Part shown: piece after piece, positions 46,543-58,685 of the stretch
How positions within the stretch are numbered: position 1 is the stretch's first letter
Layout: every line of letters begins with the position of its first letter
Source of the DNA: Robertmurraya massiliosenegalensis JC6
GTDB taxonomy: Bacteria; Bacillota; Bacilli; Bacillales; Cytobacillaceae
NCBI RefSeq assembly: GCF_000311725.1
Contig: NZ_HE978511.1
Location: 325,498-389,497 of the forward strand
Length of the DNA stretch: 64,000 bases
Direction of reading: 5' to 3'
Notes under the pieces: generated by a model
What the model saw: the letters and a program-made list of their open reading frames with translations, nothing else
The model's database searches: none
Told to the model about the DNA's origin: nothing
Program-made: the position numbers and the translations under genes

Positions 46543-49500
46543 TTAGAACAAGGACAGCTGATTTTGATCAGGCATACCTGTTAAGCACCCGTGATTATCC
46601 AAATACTCCATAATCGTCTTAGAAACCTTGCCTCGCTGCTGCAGGTCTTCTTTGGATAAAAACTCTCCATCTTCGCGGGCCTTTACAATATTAATGGCGG
46701 CATTCGTTCCTAGCCCAGGAATTGAATTAAAAGGTGGAATTAATGAATTTCCATCAATGATAAATTCAGATGCACTTGAACGATATAAATCAACCTTATT
46801 GAAGGTAAAGCCTCGTTCATTCATTTCCAATGCCAGCTCCAAAACTGTCAACAGATTTTTCTCTTTTGTCGATGCTTCTAAACCTTTTGCATTGATTTCT
46901 TCAATTTTTGTACGAATCGCTTGAGAGCCTTTTACCATGGCATCAATGTCGAAATCTTCTGCTCTCACCGTAAAATATGCGGCGTAATAATATAATGGAT
47001 GATGAACCTTAAAATAAGCAATACGTACGGCCATCAACACATAGGCAGCAGCATGGGCCTTCGGGAACATATACTTGATCTTCTTACAAGAATCAATATA
47101 CCATTCCGGAACCTCGTTCCTGCGCATTTCTTCTTCCATTTCATCTGTTAGTCCTTTTCCTTTACGAACAGATTCCATGATTTTAAATGCAAAGGATGGC
47201 TCTAATCCTTGATAAATCAAGTAGACCATAATATCGTCACGACAACCGATTACTTCACTTAGCGTGCAAATATTATTATGAATTAACTCTTGAGCATTTC
47301 CAAGCCACACATCTGTTCCATGGGATAAGCCAGAGATTTGCACAAGTTCAGAGAAAGTAGTCGGTTTCGTATCTTCTAGCATTTGACGAACAAAGCGAGT
47401 TCCGAATTCAGGAATTCCCAGTGTCCCTGTTTTACACATAATTTGTTCTTCTGTGACACCAAGAGCTTCGGGTCCACTAAAGATCTTCATAACCTCTTTG
47501 TCATCTGTTGGAATGGTCTTCGGATCAATGCCACTTAAATCTTGGAGCATCCGAATGACCGTCGGATCATCGTGTCCGAGAATATCAAGCTTTAACACAT
47601 TATCATGAATCGAGTGGAAGTCAAAATGCGTCGTCTTCCATTCAGAGTTTCGGTCATCAGCTGGAAACTGGATCGGCGTGAAATCATAAATGTCCATATA
47701 ATCTGGAACAACAATGATTCCCCCTGGATGCTGACCAGTCGTCCTTTTAACCCCAGTACAACCGGTTGCTAGTCTTTCAATTTCCGCCCCACGGAGCTGG
47801 AGATTATTATCTTGCTGATAGGCTTTCACATACCCAAATGCTGTTTTATCAGCAACTGTACCAATAGTCCCTGCACGATAGACATACTCTTCACCGAATA
47901 GGACTTTCGTATAATTATGGGCCTGTGGTTGATATTCACCTGAGAAGTTCAAATCGATATCAGGTACCTTGTCCCCTTTAAAGCCAAGGAATGTTTCGAA
48001 CGGAATATCATGTCCGTCTTTCACATACTTTTCACCACAATGTGGGCAATCTTTATCAGGTAAGTCGAATCCTGAACCGACTGAACCATCATTAAAAAAC
48101 TCAGAATGCTTACAACTTGGACATACATAATGTGGCGGCAATGGATTTACTTCCGTAATTTCAGTCATGGTTGCAACCAATGATGACCCGACTGAACCAC
48201 GGGAACCTACTAAATAGCCATCATCAAGTGATTTTTTTACAAGCTTATGAGAAATCAAATAGATCACTGCGAATCCGTGACCGATGATACTTTTTAATTC
48301 CTTTTCCAATCGTGCTTCAACAATTTCAGGGAGCTCTTCTCCATAAATGTCTTTTGCACGTTGATAGCTCATCGAACGAATCTCTTCATCTGCTCCATCA
48401 ATTTTCGGTGTATATAAGTCATCTTTAATTGGCTTAATGACGTCGATCATGTCCGCTATTTTATTCGAATTGGTGACGACAAGCTCTTTTGCTTTTTCTT
48501 TTCCTAAAAAGGAGAATGCGTCAAGCATTTCATTTGTCGTTCTAAAATGGACATCTGGAAGCTGATGTCTGTTTAAAGGATTCGCTCCACCTTGAGAGTT
48601 CACCAGTATTTTTCGATAAATTTTGTCATTCGGATTTAAATAATGAACATTCCCTGTTGCGACGACTGGGATTTCTAACTTTTCACCTAGATTCACTAGA
48701 TTCTGGATAATATCTTCTAATTTGTTCTCATCTTGGACAAGCTCTAACTCAAGCAAATGAGCATATACTTCCTTCGGATGAACTTCAATATAGTCATAAA
48801 AACGGGCTGTTTCTTCTACTTCTTCAGGGGCTTTTTGCATCATCCCTTCGAATACTTCCCCTTTATCACAACCAGAGCCTACTAGAATACCCTCACGGTA
48901 CTTCTGAAGTACAGAGCGAGGAATACGTGGTACACGATAAAAATACTCAATATGGGCGATTGAAATGATCTTGAAAAGGTTTTTCAAGCCCGCTTCTGTT
49001 TGTGCTAAAAGAGTACAGTGATAAGGACGTGCCCTTTGATACGCATTTCCCTTCCCCATATTGTTATTTAACTCATCATGATACGTAATTCCTTTTTCAA
49101 GTGCTTCTTTAAGCATCGTTAAAAGCAAATAACCTGTTGCTTCAGCGTCATAGATAGCACGATGGTGCTGAGTTAATTCAACATTGAATTTCTTTGCCAA
49201 CGTATTTAAGCGGTGATTTTTCATCTCTGGATAGAGAAAACGGGCTAATTCTAACGTATCAATTACAGGATTTTGCGCTTTATCTAAACCGCTTTTTTTA
49301 TAACCAACGTTTAGGAAACCCATATCAAATGATGCATTATGTGCGACAAGTACTGCATCATCCGCCCATTTATGGAAATCTCGTAAAACTTCCACGACTT
49401 CAGGAGCATCCTTCACCATATCATCTGTAATTCCTGTTAAATTGATCGTTGTCGCAGACAATGGATGATGAGGATTCGCAAAGGCTTCAAAGCGATCGAT

Positions 49501-50861
49501 AATATCTCCATCCTTAATTTTTACAGCTGCAAGCTCAATGATCGTATCATAGACTGCTGACAAGCCCGTTGTTTCAACGTCAAAGACGACATATGTGTCT
49601 TCAGATAGAAGGCGATGAGCGTCATTATAAGCAATTGGTACTCCGTCATCAACAAGATTAGCTTCAACCCCGTAAAGAATTTTAATATCATTTTTTTTAC
49701 CTGCATTATAGGCTTCTGGGAAGGATTGAGCACCGGCATGATCGGTAATGGCAATTGCTTTATGGCCCCATTTTTTTGCTTGAGACACTAAACTGCTAAC
49801 TGAACTTACCGCATCCATTTGGCTCATAGGCGTGTGAAGATGAAGTTCTACCCTTTTTTCTCCTTCTTTTGCTGTATCCTTTCTTTCAACAGGTTTGATT
49901 TCGTTAATGTCATTTCCAATCATTACTAAATCACGAACAAAGGTATCGTTTTGAATGCTTCCTCGCACTTTGGCCCACATTCCTTTTTGTACACGTTCAA
50001 AAAGGGCCGCATCTTCTTTATCACGAGAAAACATTTTGACCATAATAGAGCTCGTATAATCTGTCACTTTAAATGTCAATAACGTACGACCACTGCGTAA
50101 TTCTCTTGTTTCTGCTGCAAAGATAAATCCTTCTATGGCAATTCTTCGTTCTTCATCAACAATATCAATTAACTTTCGGAAATCCGCATCATCTTTAATC
50201 GTTAAACCGATCGTTAATGGACCTGATGGAAGTTCAACTCCAGCTTCTTTTTCCGCTTCTTGTTTTTCCATTTCCATAAGAGCTTGTAACCCACGCTCTT
50301 GGTCCTCTTTTTTCTTTGCCTCTAAAAATTGTTCATACTGTTCGTTTGATGTTTGTTCATTTATTTCTGTGTCTATCGTAAGGACAGGGAATCCCAGCTG
50401 TTGATATGCCCCCTGAATGATTTCGGTATATTTTTTCTTTATGGTTAATCCTTCTAGATCGTTGTTTACTTTAATGAGTAATTTATTTCCGACAACATTT
50501 GGTGTTTGTTCGTTCAATAATTTCAGCAATGGAGGAGCCATTCCTTCCAATTGGCGAATACTAGAATTCCAGTATTCAATGATTGACTGCTCTGATATTT
50601 GCTCATTTCGAACTTTGATGGAATGATATACAGAAGCAATATGGGAGAATGATTTCTCTAGCTGAGAGGTAAATTTATAATATACGTTGTATGGTAAGAT
50701 ATTTTCAAATATGAAATGAAAATGCCATTTTTTTCTTGTCTTTCAACAATCACTTTTTCAATTTCGGCATGTTCAAAATGTGTAACGATTTGATCATCCG
50801 TTAATTGCAATTGTTGGAGCAAGTGTTGGAATGCTTCTCTTTTATCTGAGGCACTGCTCAT
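46543..50861 (-). pseudogene. polC: DNA polymerase III PolC, one-base frameshift near the N-terminus
   Basis: Replicative polymerase of Firmicutes. The main frame from 50550 has the OB fold, PHP ([13 protein letters not shown]), proofreading exonuclease (VFDVETTG), zinc motif (CPSC..CPHC), polymerase core and the C-terminal beta-clamp motif (QNQLSLF). The normal first ~45 residues (MSSASDKREAFQHLLQQ...) lie in another frame from 50861, with GAGGAG 9 nt upstream. The two meet at an A7 run (minus strand) at 50728-50734. With eight A they join as [17 protein letters not shown] and give about 1439 aa, matching the usual ~1437. The gene is essential, so a sequencing error is likeliest. Confidence 0.9.
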
Positions 50862-50916
50862 CCACTCTCTCTCCTCTCTCTTACAAAATCTATCTAGCAA
50901 AATCTATACGAACATC

Positions 50917-50925
50917 ATTATAACA
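50917..50925 (-). promoter_or_regulatory. Extended -10 promoter candidate of polC
   Basis: TGTTATAAT on the minus strand, a perfect -10 with TGn extension, 56 bases before the polC start. No good -35. It fits the rasP terminator lying just upstream. Confidence 0.5.
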
Positions 50926-50984
50926 TAAAGACAGTGTTGTACCTCTTAAAAATAAATGAACAATTGTCTAACTAAAAGTTACAT

Positions 50985-51023
50985 TATAAAGAAAATGGCT
51001 ACCTCTTAGAGGATAGCCATTTT
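50985..51023 (-). terminator. rasP terminator
   Basis: AAAATGGCTA-t-CCTCT / AGAGG-t-AGCCATTTT stem followed by CTTTAT on the minus strand. It separates rasP from polC where B. subtilis has proS. Confidence 0.85.
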
Positions 51024-51028
51024 CATTT

Positions 51029-52291
51029 TTATAAGAAAAACCTCTGTATATCATTCCAGGTAACAACGAGCATGAGGAGCATTAGTAGGGCGAAACCGAT
51101 AAAGTGGACCATTCCTTCTTTTTGTCGGTCTACCGGTTTTCCTCTTAATCCTTCGACAGCAAAAAACATTAATCTACCGCCGTCTAATGCAGGAATTGGA
51201 AGAAGGTTCATAATTCCTAAGTTAATGCTTAATACTCCAGCCCATTTCATTAAATAGAGCACACCTGATTTTGCTACTGTATCCGTTGAAACGTAAATTC
51301 CAACAGGTCCTGATAAGGCATCGATTGAAAATTGACCCGTTATTAGCTTACCGAGCATCGAGAAAATTTCCTTTGTCCAAACGAAAACTTCTTTCGCTCC
51401 GTACGTAATTGATTTAAGCGGGGATTTCTCCATCGGACTGTAAACGCCAATAATTCCTATCGTTTTTCCGTCTTCAACTTCTTGTACTTTTGGGGTAACA
51501 GGTATTGTCATATCCTGCCCATCTCTTTCCAAGACGAAATCCAATTCTTTCTCAGGGTTGTTCTGGATAATTTCCACCACATCTTCCCATGTGGAAATTT
51601 CGGCACCATCTACGGAATGAACAATGTCTCCTTCTTTAAGCCCCGCTTCTAAAGCGGCGCCATCTGGAGTCAACTTTCCAAGCATCGGTTCATGTGTGGG
51701 CATCCCTTGGATTAACGCAATAATAACAAAGACGACAAAGGCTAACACAAAGTTCATCATTGGACCTGCAAAAATGGCCATTGTTCTTTGTCCTAATGTT
51801 TTCGATGCAAATTGACGATCGAATGGTGCGATTAATGTTTCTTTGCCGTTTTCAACGAAGTTTGCTTTCCGGCTTATTCGGAAAGTTTGTAAGCTCTCAT
51901 CATCGCCTTCTTCGTATCCCTTTATGATTAAGTCATGCTCAACATCAGCATACTCTACCTCAATCACACGAATATCAGGGTATTTTTCCTTATTATTAAG
52001 TACAATTTTAGATACTTCATCATTTTTATCAAATAATAGACCGACACGGTATCCTGGCTTAATTTCCACCATTTCAGGGTCTTCGCCAGCCATGCGCACA
52101 TAACCACCAATAGGCAGAAGACGAATCGTGTATACCGTATCATTCTTTGTAAATGAAAGGAGCTTTGGTCCCATCCCAATCGCAAACTCACGACAGAGAA
52201 TTCCTGCCCTTTTTGCAAAGATTAAATGTCCTAATTCATGAAAAAATACTAGCGCCCCGAAAATAATAATAAAGGCTATAACTGTACTCAA
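51029..52291 (-). CDS. rasP: Site-2 protease RasP (RseP family)
   Basis: 420 aa intramembrane zinc protease. HELGH at residues 18-22 in the first membrane segment, a PDZ domain (about 195-270), and the second zinc motif LDGGR near residue 365 in a late segment. It cleaves RsiW, FtsL and signal-peptide remnants in B. subtilis. The start is TTG, with AAAGGTGG 7 nt upstream. Last gene of uppS-cdsA-dxr-rasP. Confidence 0.95.
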   Translation of the reverse strand: MSTVIAFIIIFGALVFFHELGHLIFAKRAGILCREFAIGMGPKLLSFTKNDTVYTIRLLPIGGYVRMAGEDPEMVEIKPGYRVGLLFDKNDEVSKIVLNNKEKYPDIRVIEVEYADVEHDLIIKGYEEGDDESLQTFRISRKANFVENGKETLIAPFDRQFASKTLGQRTMAIFAGPMMNFVLAFVVFVIIALIQGMPTHEPMLGKLTPDGAALEAGLKEGDIVHSVDGAEISTWEDVVEIIQNNPEKELDFVLERDGQDMTIPVTPKVQEVEDGKTIGIIGVYSPMEKSPLKSITYGAKEVFVWTKEIFSMLGKLITGQFSIDALSGPVGIYVSTDTVAKSGVLYLMKWAGVLSINLGIMNLLPIPALDGGRLMFFAVEGLRGKPVDRQKEGMVHFIGFALLMLLMLVVTWNDIQRFFL

Positions 52292-52305
52292 AATATAACC
52301 ACCTT

Positions 52306-53451
52306 TTATTTTAGAAGTGAGTAAACATATGCTCTTGTTTCCTGATCAACTTCTTGAATAAGGGAAAGATCTGGATTCATTATGGAGTCATGAGCAGTTA
52401 AAGATTTTTCTATAAGCTCCTCTATCTGTAGAAAAGTGATTTTTCCATTTAGAAAAGCATCAACAGCTGCTTCGTTCGCTGCATTTAATACAGTTGGGAG
52501 AGTCCCGCCTATTCTCCCTGCATCAAAAGCAAACTTGAGGCATCTGAATCTTTCAAAATCCATTTGTTTAAAATGCAAGCGACCAATCTCTGCTAAATTG
52601 AGTCTATTTGCTGTTTTTAAAGGGAATCTGTCTGGATATGTTAAAGCATATTGAATCGGAACTCTCATATCAGGGGTTCCCAACTGGGCAATCACACTAC
52701 TGTCGTGGAATTCAACCATGGAATGTATAATACTTTCTTTGTGGAGCAATACATCAATTTTTTCATAAGGAATATCGAATAACCAATGGGCTTCAATAAC
52801 TTCTAACCCTTTGTTCATCATCGTTGCCGAATCAATCGTAATCTTTGCACCCATCGACCAATTGGGGTGATTTAATGCTTCTGCAACCGTCACATTTTGT
52901 AGTTCTGCCCTGCTTTTATCTCGGAAACTTCCACCTGATGCCGTTAAGATCAGCTTCTCAATGTTTTTTTCTTTTTCACCTTGAAGCGCTTGAAAAATTG
53001 CTGAATGCTCACTATCTACCGGTAAGATCGGAACACCTTTATCCTTCGCTGCTTTCATGACAAGATGTCCAGCTGTCACTAATGTTTCTTTATTGGCAAT
53101 GCAAATCGTTTTTCCAGCATTAATCGCTTCAAGTGTTGGATATAATCCTACACTACCAATAACCGCATTGACAAGAATTGTAGACTTCGGATATGTAGCT
53201 GCCTCTACTAAACCGTCATGACCATATGTAAATTTCACATCTGGAAATTCTAACTGTAAGCTAGCGACCTCGTCATGACTGGCGATAGAAACGAGTTCTG
53301 GCTTAAATTGTGCGATAATTTTGCGAGCAAGCGAGATGTTTCGTCCTACTGTCATGGCGACTAATTGAAACTCATTTGAATGCTCTTTAATAATATCTAA
53401 TGTTTGTGTACCGATTGAACCAGTTGCACCTAATAAACTAATATATTTCAA
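52306..53451 (-). CDS. dxr: 1-deoxy-D-xylulose-5-phosphate reductoisomerase
   Basis: 381 aa, second enzyme of the MEP isoprenoid route, which feeds the lipid carrier made by UppS. NADPH motif LLGATGSIG at 5-13; metal ligands in PVDSEHSA; substrate loop [21 protein letters not shown]. The start is TTG at 53451, fixed by AGGAG 8 nt upstream; an in-frame GTG three codons earlier overlaps it. Confidence 0.95.
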   Translation of the reverse strand: MKYISLLGATGSIGTQTLDIIKEHSNEFQLVAMTVGRNISLARKIIAQFKPELVSIASHDEVASLQLEFPDVKFTYGHDGLVEAATYPKSTILVNAVIGSVGLYPTLEAINAGKTICIANKETLVTAGHLVMKAAKDKGVPILPVDSEHSAIFQALQGEKEKNIEKLILTASGGSFRDKSRAELQNVTVAEALNHPNWSMGAKITIDSATMMNKGLEVIEAHWLFDIPYEKIDVLLHKESIIHSMVEFHDSSVIAQLGTPDMRVPIQYALTYPDRFPLKTANRLNLAEIGRLHFKQMDFERFRCLKFAFDAGRIGGTLPTVLNAANEAAVDAFLNGKITFLQIEELIEKSLTAHDSIMNPDLSLIQEVDQETRAYVYSLLK

Positions 53452-53478
53452 CGAATTCACTCCTGATCATAAAAGCAG

Positions 53479-54270
53479 TTAAATCAAATGAAAGAAATGG
53501 ATAAGCGGCCAAACGAATAATAGACTGTCAAAGCGATCTAGTATGCCTCCATGACCGGGTAGTAAGCTTCCTGAATCCTTTACATGATAATGTCGTTTTA
53601 GGGCAGATTCAACCAAATCACCCACTTGACCGAAAATAGAAAGGAAGATCGTGATAATTCCTAATTTCAGAAAAGAGACTGGAATATCGGAAAAGACTAC
53701 AAATAAGAAAGCAACGACAACGGCACAAACGATTCCACCTACAAAGCCTTCAACCGTTTTGTTCGGGCTAATTTCTGGCCATAGCTTCCTTTTTCCCATT
53801 TTACGGCCAATAAAGTAAGCTCCAGAATCCGTTGCCCAAATAATGAAAAGAGAATAGAAAATAAAAACTAATCCACCTTCTTCTCTTGTCTCAATAAAAT
53901 ATAAAAAGCCCATACCAATATAGATGATTGACATAATGGAAAAAGCAACATCATCAAACGTAAATTTGTTTTTAGTTGCCACTGTATAGGTTAGAAATAA
54001 CAGGACCGCAAGCAGGGCAACTTCCACTTTTGAATATTGAATACTTACTAAAACATCCTGTAGTTGATCCGGTAATAAAAAGATCCATAACACCACTAAC
54101 GAGATCAATCCAGGAACTGAAAACAATTTTAAATTCCGCATTTTTAAGAGCTCATAGAGCGCTATCGATGCTAATAAATAAGCTAGTACAATTAGTGGGA
54201 TTCCACCTATCAGCACAATCGGTAAAAAGACAGCTGCTGCAATAATAGCTGTAATAATTCTTTGCTTCAT
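53479..54270 (-). CDS. cdsA: Phosphatidate cytidylyltransferase
   Basis: 263 aa membrane enzyme making CDP-diacylglycerol from phosphatidic acid, the substrate of PgsA at 9462-10040. Seven or eight hydrophobic segments; the family signature SALKRHYHVKDSGSLLPGHG is complete near residue 215. Ribosome site AAAGGTG is about 13 nt from the ATG, longer than usual. Confidence 0.95.
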   Translation of the reverse strand: MKQRIITAIIAAAVFLPIVLIGGIPLIVLAYLLASIALYELLKMRNLKLFSVPGLISLVVLWIFLLPDQLQDVLVSIQYSKVEVALLAVLLFLTYTVATKNKFTFDDVAFSIMSIIYIGMGFLYFIETREEGGLVFIFYSLFIIWATDSGAYFIGRKMGKRKLWPEISPNKTVEGFVGGIVCAVVVAFLFVVFSDIPVSFLKLGIITIFLSIFGQVGDLVESALKRHYHVKDSGSLLPGHGGILDRFDSLLFVWPLIHFFHLI

Positions 54271-54291
54271 CTAATATATTCAACACCTTTG

Positions 54292-55068
54292 TTATACTCC
54301 ACCAAATCGTCTTTGTCGATTTTGGTATGCTTCTACAGCCTCAATGAAATGCTGTTCGCTAAAATCAGGCCATAGCACATCTGTAAACCAAAACTCTGTA
54401 TAGGCAAGTTGCCATAGCATGAAATTGCTTAAACGGATTTCTCCGCTTGTTCTAATCAGTAAATCTGGGTCATTAAGCTTGTTCGTCATTAAATAAGAGG
54501 AAAAAGTTTCTTCATCAAGCATCTCTTCCTTTATTATACCACTTTTATAATCTTCTAAGACCCGCTTTACAGCATCGACAATTTCACTTCTGCTCCCGTA
54601 ATTGAGCGCAAAGTTTAAGACCAGACCGTTATTGTCTTTTGTTTTCTTCATCGCATGCTCGATTGCACCGAGCGTATGAGAGGGGAGACTGTCTTTATAA
54701 CCCATCATTTCAACACGGACATTTTCTTCAACAAGCTCTGGAAGAAAGGTACCGAGAAATTCTTCAGGAAGCTTCATTAAATAGTCTACTTCCATTTTCG
54801 GACGTTTCCAATTTTCAGTCGAAAAGGCATATAAGGTAAGCGTTTTTACTCCAAGCTCATTTGCTAGCTTCGTAATCTTTTTTACAACCTTCATTCCTTC
54901 ATGATGTCCTGCGATTCTTGGTAAAGCCCTTTTTTTTGCCCACCTGCCATTTCCATCCATGATAATGGCCACATGCTCTGGAACTGGTTGCTTCATCAGA
55001 TATTCTATTTGTTCCCGAAGAATGGGAGAGTTTTTGTTATTTTTCCATGACTTCAATTTATCTAACAT
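54292..55068 (-). CDS. uppS: Undecaprenyl diphosphate synthase
   Basis: 258 aa cis-prenyltransferase making C55 undecaprenyl diphosphate for peptidoglycan and teichoic acid synthesis. Catalytic Asp38 in MDGNGRWAKKR and the SGEIRLSNFMLWQ region near residue 205. First gene of its operon. The ribosome site AGAGGAG overlaps a small stem CCTCT-AA-AGAGG (55079-55090), so initiation may be partly masked. A weak extended -10 (TGATATGAT, 55198-55206) is the only promoter signal in the 288-base gap 55069-55356. Confidence 0.95.
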   Translation of the reverse strand: MLDKLKSWKNNKNSPILREQIEYLMKQPVPEHVAIIMDGNGRWAKKRALPRIAGHHEGMKVVKKITKLANELGVKTLTLYAFSTENWKRPKMEVDYLMKLPEEFLGTFLPELVEENVRVEMMGYKDSLPSHTLGAIEHAMKKTKDNNGLVLNFALNYGSRSEIVDAVKRVLEDYKSGIIKEEMLDEETFSSYLMTNKLNDPDLLIRTSGEIRLSNFMLWQLAYTEFWFTDVLWPDFSEQHFIEAVEAYQNRQRRFGGV

Positions 55069-55311
55069 GATTGTCGCTCCTCTAAAGAGGGGTCATTTTT
55101 TCTCAGATGTTCCATTAATCTTTTATATTCCATTTCAATTTTAGAGAAAAAACAAGCCTTCCATTCAATATTCCACTATTTTCCCGTAACTGCCTCTATC
55201 ATATCAAAAAATTAGTGAGATATCTCTATAAAAAGTATGTACGAGCAAGAGAAATTAAGACTATAAAAAATTTCTTTTTTTAAGTATCTAAAATTCTCAA
55301 TGATTCCCTAA

Positions 55312-55338
55312 AATAAAAACCCCCTAGAACTAGAGGGT
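55312..55338 (-). terminator. frr terminator
   Basis: ACCC-t-CTAG / CTAG-g-GGGT stem with TTTTATTTTA tail on the minus strand. Confidence 0.8.
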
Positions 55339-55356
55339 CTAAATGTAGAACCATAT

Positions 55357-55914
55357 TTATACTTCCAAAATTTCTTTTTCTTTATCCTTCGTCAAACTAT
55401 CAACTTTAGCAATATATTCGTCCGTTACCTTTTGAATATCATCTGCATAACCACGTTGAGCGTCTTCTGTAATGTCACCATTTTTTTCAAGCTTTTTTAA
55501 ATCATCGTTGCCGTCGCGACGAATATTACGAATCGCGACCTTCGCTTCTTCAGCTTCTTTCTTCACCACTTTAACCAGTTCTTTACGACGTTCCTCTGTT
55601 AATTGTGGAATGGAAAGTCGAATAATATTTCCGTCATTTGTTGGTGTAAGACCAAGGTCTGATTTTAGAATCGCTTTTTCGATTTCTCCTAAAACAGATT
55701 TGTCATACGGCTGAATCACTAAAAGGCGGGCTTCAGGAACAGAAACACCAGCTAATTGATTAATAGGAGTTGGCGCTCCATAGTAATCTACGGTGATTCG
55801 ATCAAGCAACGAAGCATTCGCTCTCCCAGCTCGAATACTTGCAAGTTCACGAGTATAAGCTTGAATCGCTTTTGTCATGCGATCTTTTACATTTGCAATT
55901 ACTTGTTTTGGCAT
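55357..55914 (-). CDS. frr: Ribosome recycling factor
   Basis: 185 aa, the family length. Splits post-termination ribosomes with EF-G. Three-helix bundle with the inserted beta domain ([20 protein letters not shown]). It begins 2 nt after the pyrH stop, with AGGGGG in the pyrH end. Confidence 0.97.
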   Translation of the reverse strand: MPKQVIANVKDRMTKAIQAYTRELASIRAGRANASLLDRITVDYYGAPTPINQLAGVSVPEARLLVIQPYDKSVLGEIEKAILKSDLGLTPTNDGNIIRLSIPQLTEERRKELVKVVKKEAEEAKVAIRNIRRDGNDDLKKLEKNGDITEDAQRGYADDIQKVTDEYIAKVDSLTKDKEKEILEV

Positions 55915-55916
55915 TA

Positions 55917-56639
55917 TTATTTCCCCCTTACAATTGTTCCAATAGTTTCACCTAGAACTGCTCTCTTAATATTTCCATTTTCCATGATTGAAAAAACAAT
56001 TAGTGGGATATCATTGTCCATGCATAAAGACGAAGCAGTCGAATCCATTACGGCTAAACCTTCTTTTAAAACGTCTAAGTAAGATAATTCATCGTATTTC
56101 TTCGCATTTGCATCAAGTCTTGGGTCTGCAGAATAAACGCCGTCAACATTATTCTTAGCCATCAGAATGACATCTGCTTCAATTTCTGCTGCACGTAATG
56201 CTGCAGTCGTATCAGTTGAGAAGTATGGATTTCCAGTGCCTGCTGCAAAGATTACCACGCGTTTTTTTTCAAGGTGGCGAATCGCTCTACGTCTAATATA
56301 TGGTTCTGCAACTTGGCGCATTTCAATCGAGGTTTGAACACGGGTTTCAACCCCTTCTTGCTCTAGGCTATCCTGTAATGCTAATGAATTCATCACGGTT
56401 GCAAGCATACCCATATAATCAGCATTGGCACGATCCATGCCCATCTCTTCACCAATTTTCCCACGCCAGATATTTCCGCCACCAACAACTACTGCCACTT
56501 CAACACCTAGCTCGGCTAATTCTTTTACTTGATTGGCGACTGATTTAATAACCGTCGGATTAATCCCGAAGCCTTTTTCCCCGGCTAATGCTTCACCACT
56601 TAATTTTAATACTACGCGTTTGTATTTTGGGCTGCTCAT
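55917..56639 (-). CDS. pyrH: Uridylate kinase
   Basis: 240 aa amino-acid-kinase-fold UMP kinase ([43 protein letters not shown]), making UDP for nucleotide and cell-wall precursors. Start at the ATG with GGAGG just upstream; an in-frame ATG 17 codons earlier lies before this site. Between the tsf terminator and frr. Confidence 0.96.
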   Translation of the reverse strand: MSSPKYKRVVLKLSGEALAGEKGFGINPTVIKSVANQVKELAELGVEVAVVVGGGNIWRGKIGEEMGMDRANADYMGMLATVMNSLALQDSLEQEGVETRVQTSIEMRQVAEPYIRRRAIRHLEKKRVVIFAAGTGNPYFSTDTTAALRAAEIEADVILMAKNNVDGVYSADPRLDANAKKYDELSYLDVLKEGLAVMDSTASSLCMDNDIPLIVFSIMENGNIKRAVLGETIGTIVRGK

Positions 56640-56723
56640 GAGAACCTCCATATGTATGATTAGGATCCCTTTTTCATTGCGATTGTACATTTACTAAAGG
56701 CATCGTATTTCTTTTTCGATGTT

Positions 56724-56755
56724 TTCGAAAATAGGGAACACAATGTGTCCCCTAT
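56724..56755 (-). terminator. tsf terminator
   Basis: ATAGGG-g-ACACA / TGTGT-t-CCCTAT stem followed by TTTTCG on the minus strand; it would reduce read-through into pyrH-frr. Confidence 0.75.
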
Positions 56756-56772
56756 CATTTTAATCTGTAAAA

Positions 56773-57654
56773 TTATTTTTTAACTTGGTTCATTACTTCT
56801 TCAGCAAAGTTATCTTCACGCTTTTCGATACCTTCTCCAACTTCATAACGAACGAACTCACGGATTTTTCCACCTTTAGATGAAACAAATTGACCAACTT
56901 TTTGATCAGGATTCTTCACGAATGCTTGATCATTTACACAAACATCTTCAAAGTACTTGCTTAAACGGCCTTCAACCATTTTTGCAACGATTTTTTCTGG
57001 CTTGCCTTCGTTAAGTGCTTGTTGTGTAAGAACTTGACGCTCACGTTCAACCTCTTCAGCTGACACTTCATCACGAGAAACATACTTTGGATTTAACGCA
57101 GCAATGTGCATAGAAACATCCTTAGCAGCAGCCTCTTCAGTAGTTCCTTCAAGAACTGTAAGAACACCAATACGTCCACCCATGTGTAAGTATGCACCAA
57201 ATGCATCATTGTCACCTTTTGTCTTCACTTCAAAACGACGTAAAGATAACTTTTCACCGATTTTTGAAATTGCAGTGTTAATATGGGATTCTACAGTAGC
57301 TCCATTGTCCATTGTTTGTCCAACTGCTTCTTCAACAGATGCAGGCTTTTTAGCAAGAATGTGATCAGCTAATTCCTGTACAAGAGTTTGGAAACCTTCA
57401 TTTTTCGCAACAAAATCTGTTTCAGAATTCACTTCTAGAATGACTGCTTCGTTCCCATTAACTTTTACTGTAGTAAGACCTTCAGCAGCAATACGATCGC
57501 CTTTTTTCGCAGCTTTTGCAATCCCTTTTTCACGAAGTAAATCAATCGCTTTTTCTAGATCACCATCAACCTCTTGAAGTGCTTTTTTACAATCCATCAT
57601 ACCTGCGCCTGTTTTTTCGCGCAGTTCTTTAACCATTTGTGCAGTAATTGCCAT
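56773..57654 (-). CDS. tsf: Elongation factor Ts
   Basis: 293 aa guanine-nucleotide exchange factor for EF-Tu. N-terminal UBA-like domain ([19 protein letters not shown]) with the TDFVAKN motif near residue 80. Follows rpsB after that gene's terminator. AAGGAGG precedes the ATG by about 10 nt. Confidence 0.97.
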   Translation of the reverse strand: MAITAQMVKELREKTGAGMMDCKKALQEVDGDLEKAIDLLREKGIAKAAKKGDRIAAEGLTTVKVNGNEAVILEVNSETDFVAKNEGFQTLVQELADHILAKKPASVEEAVGQTMDNGATVESHINTAISKIGEKLSLRRFEVKTKGDNDAFGAYLHMGGRIGVLTVLEGTTEEAAAKDVSMHIAALNPKYVSRDEVSAEEVERERQVLTQQALNEGKPEKIVAKMVEGRLSKYFEDVCVNDQAFVKNPDQKVGQFVSSKGGKIREFVRYEVGEGIEKREDNFAEEVMNQVKK

Positions 57655-57739
57655 AATGAGAAATCCTCCTTAAGTCTATGTATAATTATTATTTTTAGCT
57701 AGACTAACAAAAGCTAATCTATAATCGTTCATTATTCTC

Positions 57740-57781
57740 AAAAAAAGGTGATAAAGAAGGGTAAAGCCCTCTTATCACCTT
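57740..57781 (-). terminator. rpsB terminator
   Basis: Long stem AAGGTGATAA..AGGG / CCCT..TTATCACCTT (57745-57781) and TTTTT tail on the minus strand, between rpsB and tsf. Confidence 0.9.
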
Positions 57782-57837
57782 CATTGAATCAACTCTATCA
57801 GTTTTAGCGCCTAATCAAGGCACTTTTCACTTTTTGA

Positions 57838-58578
<741 letters not shown>

Positions 58579-58590
58579 TCATCTTTAGTC

Positions 58591-58609
58591 AAAAACTGTC
58601 GGACGACAG
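58591..58609 (-). promoter_or_regulatory. Terminator-like hairpin in the rpsB leader
   Basis: CTGTC-GTCC-GACAG on the minus strand followed at once by TTTTT, inside the leader between the promoter and the rpsB ribosome site. It may attenuate rpsB. The stem is short, so this is tentative. Confidence 0.45.
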
Positions 58610-58655
58610 CACCATTTGCCTAAATCCATGAACGTGTGTATTAACACCATTTGTA

Positions 58656-58684
58656 AATATAGCATATGTACATGTGCGAATCAA
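58656..58684 (-). promoter_or_regulatory. SigA promoter of rpsB
   Basis: Minus strand TTGATT (58679-58684), 17-nt spacer, TATATT (58656-58661). Confidence 0.7.
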
Positions 58685-58685
58685 G

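Noticed and set aside
55062-55133. 23-codon upstream frame (begins MEYKRLMEHLRK) overlapping the uppS start
   Set aside because: No ribosome site before its ATG; kept only as a remark, since the SD-masking stem nearby is the stronger signal.
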